Below are positions 6,991 to 8,449 of a DNA stretch of 8,449 bases, in pieces. Source of the stretch: CAZWUW01 sp964636895 (GTDB lineage Bacteria > Bacillota > Thermincolia > Thermincolales > CAZWUW01); assembly GCA_964636895.1 (NCBI GenBank), contig CAZWUW010000104.1:1-8449 (forward strand), written 5' to 3'. The stretch's first letter is position 1. Each line of letters opens with the position of its first letter. The translations under genes were made by a program, and so were the position numbers. The notes below the pieces were generated by a model. That model was given only the letters and a program-made list of their open reading frames with translations, did no database searches and had not been told where the DNA came from.

Positions 6991-7020
6991 TCTATACATA
7001 AAAAATTAATTATTTGTCAG
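6991..7020 (-). promoter_or_regulatory. Possible weak promoter of the CxxCG gene
   Basis: On the minus strand CTGACA (7015-7020), 18 bases, TATAGA (6991-6996): 5/6 and 4/6 to the sigma-A consensus. It overlaps the last codons of the cytochrome gene. The AT-rich 67-base gap shows no terminator for the cytochrome, so read-through is the alternative source of transcription. Confidence 0.3.
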
Positions 7021-8040
7021 AGCTGCTGTATTCCATTCTGCAGCACCATGACAATTATAACACGCTTCCCGGTTATTTAACCGCAAAAGATAAGTTGCAT
7101 TATCCAGCGTAATCATCTCTTTTTGCCCGTTCGGCAAGACTTTCTCCCTGGTCATTTGGGCCGCTGTACCATGAGCCCGGTGACAGGTCAGGCAGTTTAA
7201 CTGTTCATGCAGGTACTCGTTTATTCCTGTCTTACCCAGCGGGACACCGGTATCAATGCCGGTATCCACAGCTGCGGTGTTAACCCGGACACCCATGGCA
7301 TGCCTTAACGGGCCACTCCCGGACCTGATATGCCCGGCATTATCACCCCGGTTAAATTTATCATGGCATGCCCCGCACCATTCATTGATGCCGGTGCCAT
7401 ATCCCGTTACCCGCCAGGGGTCTGCCGGGTTCTCCCATTCCATGGTTACATACCTGTCTCCCGTAGCTGCCAGCGGTCTGAGTTTCAGCAGCCGGGGATT
7501 AGGCGCTCCCGAGCCACCCAGGTGCGGGTTATGACAGGACGTGCATTTAAAATCTTCGTTCAATTCCGCACTGCCGCCGGGGATCAAATCCCCGTATTGA
7601 GGCATATAACCCCGCGTGTCCTCTAAGCCATGAACAGAAGTGCTGGGCAGGTATTGTTTTTGCTTGCTGTTGAAGGAATTATAAAACCCGCCGGCATTTG
7701 AATGAGCATATACTGCGCCGGAACTTGCCCAATAATCCTGAAATCGGGCAAATCCGTTATCAGTCACCGGTCCGGCCGATAAGATTCTGCCATTATAAAC
7801 ATCAAAAGGACTTTCCGCGCCTGAACCATGACAAATCAGACAAAAGTCAGTCTGACTAAAGCCTGCTTCGCCAACCAGTAACCCCGGCAGGCTGGCCGCA
7901 TGGGTATTGTGACAGGCGCCGCAACCACTGGAATCCCGCGCAAAATCACCGTGTACAGGTTTGTACGCGGCCCCGGCCGGCAACATCTGGCCCAACATCA
8001 AACATACCGCCAGCATGACTGCGCTAACTATGCTTTTCAT
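7006..8040 (-). CDS. Exported hexahaem c-type cytochrome (doubled-CXXCH type)
   Basis: A 344-residue secreted electron carrier. ATG 8040 has AGAGGTG six bases upstream; the longer frame from TTG 8064 would overlap the end of the upstream gene and is not used. A Sec signal peptide is clear: MK, a hydrophobic core at 4-20, then LPAGAA with likely cleavage near residues 24-25. Six haem-binding CxxCH motifs follow: CGACH 40-44, CLICH 67-71, CTSCH 166-170, CGACH 222-226, CLTCH 283-287 and CYNCH 327-331. Three of them extend to CxxCHxxH (His47, His173, His290), the doubled-CXXCH signature; the extra His may ligate a neighbouring haem. There is a long haem-free stretch at 72-165 rich in Gly, Ser and Tyr. 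No membrane anchor or S-layer domain is seen. It is 13 bases after the NHL gene. A role in extracytoplasmic electron transfer is inferred; the acceptor is unknown. Haem attachment would need a cytochrome c maturation system encoded elsewhere. Confidence 0.93.
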   Translation of the reverse strand: MKSIVSAVMLAVCLMLGQMLPAGAAYKPVHGDFARDSSGCGACHNTHAASLPGLLVGEAGFSQTDFCLICHGSGAESPFDVYNGRILSAGPVTDNGFARFQDYWASSGAVYAHSNAGGFYNSFNSKQKQYLPSTSVHGLEDTRGYMPQYGDLIPGGSAELNEDFKCTSCHNPHLGGSGAPNPRLLKLRPLAATGDRYVTMEWENPADPWRVTGYGTGINEWCGACHDKFNRGDNAGHIRSGSGPLRHAMGVRVNTAAVDTGIDTGVPLGKTGINEYLHEQLNCLTCHRAHGTAAQMTREKVLPNGQKEMITLDNATYLLRLNNREACYNCHGAAEWNTAALTNN

Positions 8041-8046
8041 GACAAA

Positions 8047-8053
8047 CACCTCT
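8047..8053 (-). promoter_or_regulatory. Ribosome binding site that fixes the cytochrome start at ATG 8040
   Basis: AGAGGTG on the minus strand, six bases before ATG 8040. The site lies across the end of the NHL gene (stop at 8054-8056), consistent with coupled translation. Confidence 0.65.
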
Positions 8054-8446
8054 TTATGGTTCAAGACTGTATACCAGCACCCGTGACTTACCGAATTCTG
8101 TTACATACAGCCGGTTATGGTCATCAATAAATACCGACGTGGGATACTTCATAACATCCTTTTTGGCTTCATGCGCTGCCTCATGCCCTGCCTCATTAAA
8201 CCGGGTACCAATCTCGCCGTCATCATCTCCTACCGCCACTGTACCGTCAAAGGGTTCGGCAGTAAATATATGCCGGCCGGTCAACGCCACCCCCCGGGGA
8301 TAAGAGTAACCGGTTAAAATCTTTTTTAGTTTGCCCTGATAATTAAAAATCCGCAACCGGTTATTGTTGGAATCCGCCACATAAATTTTTCCATAACGGT
8401 CTACCGGCATCCCCCGGGGAAAAATGAAATCCCCCTCCCCCCCACC
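8054..8446 (-). CDS. NHL-repeat beta-propeller protein, 5'-truncated at the window edge
   Basis: The C-terminal part of an NHL-repeat protein. The first ATG is at 8410 (118 residues from there), but the frame before it encodes GDFIFPRG, which matches the start of an NHL blade (GxFxxPxGxAVD). The real gene therefore runs further left and is cut. Visible blades, numbered from that ATG: one spanning the upstream codons to residue 27 (VDRYGKIYVADSNNNRLRIF), a second at about 36-66 (YPRGVALTGRHIFTAE), and a third at about 87-116 (YPTSVFIDDHNRLYVTEF). A His/Glu/Ala-rich insert (EAGHEAAHEAKKD, 73-85) separates blades two and three. It is followed by the cytochrome gene with 13 bases between, so they are one operon. 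NHL propellers beside multihaem cytochromes are typically extracytoplasmic; an export signal would be in the missing part. An in-frame TAG at 8447-8449 next to G-runs is suspected to be an end-of-contig error. Confidence 0.8.
   Translation of the reverse strand, partial: GGGEGDFIFPRGMPVDRYGKIYVADSNNNRLRIFNYQGKLKKILTGYSYPRGVALTGRHIFTAEPFDGTVAVGDDDGEIGTRFNEAGHEAAHEAKKDVMKYPTSVFIDDHNRLYVTEFGKSRVLVYSLEP
8169..8196. repeat. Short 12-bp tandem repeat inside the NHL gene
   Basis: TCATGCGCTGCC (8169-8180) and TCATGCCCTGCC (8181-8192) differ at one base and are followed by TCAT, about 2.3 copies. Read on the minus strand they encode the HEA/AHEA/GHEA periodicity of the insert between blades two and three. 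Confidence 0.7.
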
Positions 8447-8449
8447 CTA

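Noticed and set aside
7999..8010. Possible lipoprotein signal (LAVC) in the cytochrome leader
   Set aside because: The residue before Cys13 is Val, not Gly/Ala/Ser, and the cysteine is in the middle of the hydrophobic core. An ordinary Sec cleavage site (PAGAA) follows.
8041..8064. Longer cytochrome start at TTG 8064
   Set aside because: It would overlap the stop of the NHL gene and place polar residues before the signal peptide; ATG 8040 has its own ribosome site.
1..8449. CRISPR arrays, tRNA or rRNA genes, insertion sequences, integrases, attachment sites
   Set aside because: No regularly spaced repeats, no cloverleaf-like sequences, no transposase or integrase frames and no flanking inverted repeats were seen on either strand.

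Overview
The window looks like chromosomal DNA of an anaerobic Firmicute, either a Clostridia-type monoderm or a Negativicutes-type diderm. The evidence is purine-rich Shine-Dalgarno sites (GGGGGAGG, AAGGAGGG), a near-consensus sigma-A promoter, classical hairpin plus U-run terminators, and a secreted multihaem cytochrome c beside an NHL beta-propeller. The last pairing suits bacteria that respire metals, sulfur or other external acceptors. This is inference from gene content, not a species call. Both ends cut through genes. The right end also has G/C homopolymer runs that look like the end of a contig.

Layout, left to right. (1) 2-1141, + strand: the 3' part of a von Willebrand factor A (VWA) domain protein of the ChlD/CobT-like type with an intact MIDAS metal site. 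(2) 1148-4976, - strand: a TetR-family regulator followed by a full-length RND (HAE1-type) efflux permease. They form one transcription unit with a well-formed promoter at 5081-5109 and candidate operator palindromes at 5089-5102 and 5046-5075. No membrane-fusion protein or outer-membrane channel is encoded in the window. The VWA and RND genes converge with only 6 bases between their stops, and each seems to terminate inside the other. (3) 5133-5190: an intrinsic terminator insulating the next unit. (4) 5230-6582, - strand: an unrecognised 154-residue protein, then an HDOD-domain protein, apparently co-transcribed. (5) 6638-6938, - strand: a small protein with two CxxCG knuckles and its own strong terminator. 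(6) 7006-8446, - strand: an NHL-repeat protein (5' end missing) followed 13 bases later by an exported six-haem c-type cytochrome.

How the genes may work together: TetR probably controls its own transcription and that of the RND pump. The NHL protein and cytochrome are tightly coupled and probably both act outside the membrane in electron transfer. The HDOD protein is probably a signalling or scaffold protein, because its HD metal site is degraded. Nothing here amounts to a clearly new system. The least explained parts are the 154-residue protein, the double-CxxCG protein and the NHL-cytochrome pair. Four of the minus-strand coding starts are better placed by their ribosome sites or protein homology than by the longest reading frame: TetR at GTG 4976, HDOD at ATG 6081, the cytochrome at ATG 8040, and the NHL gene running past ATG 8410.
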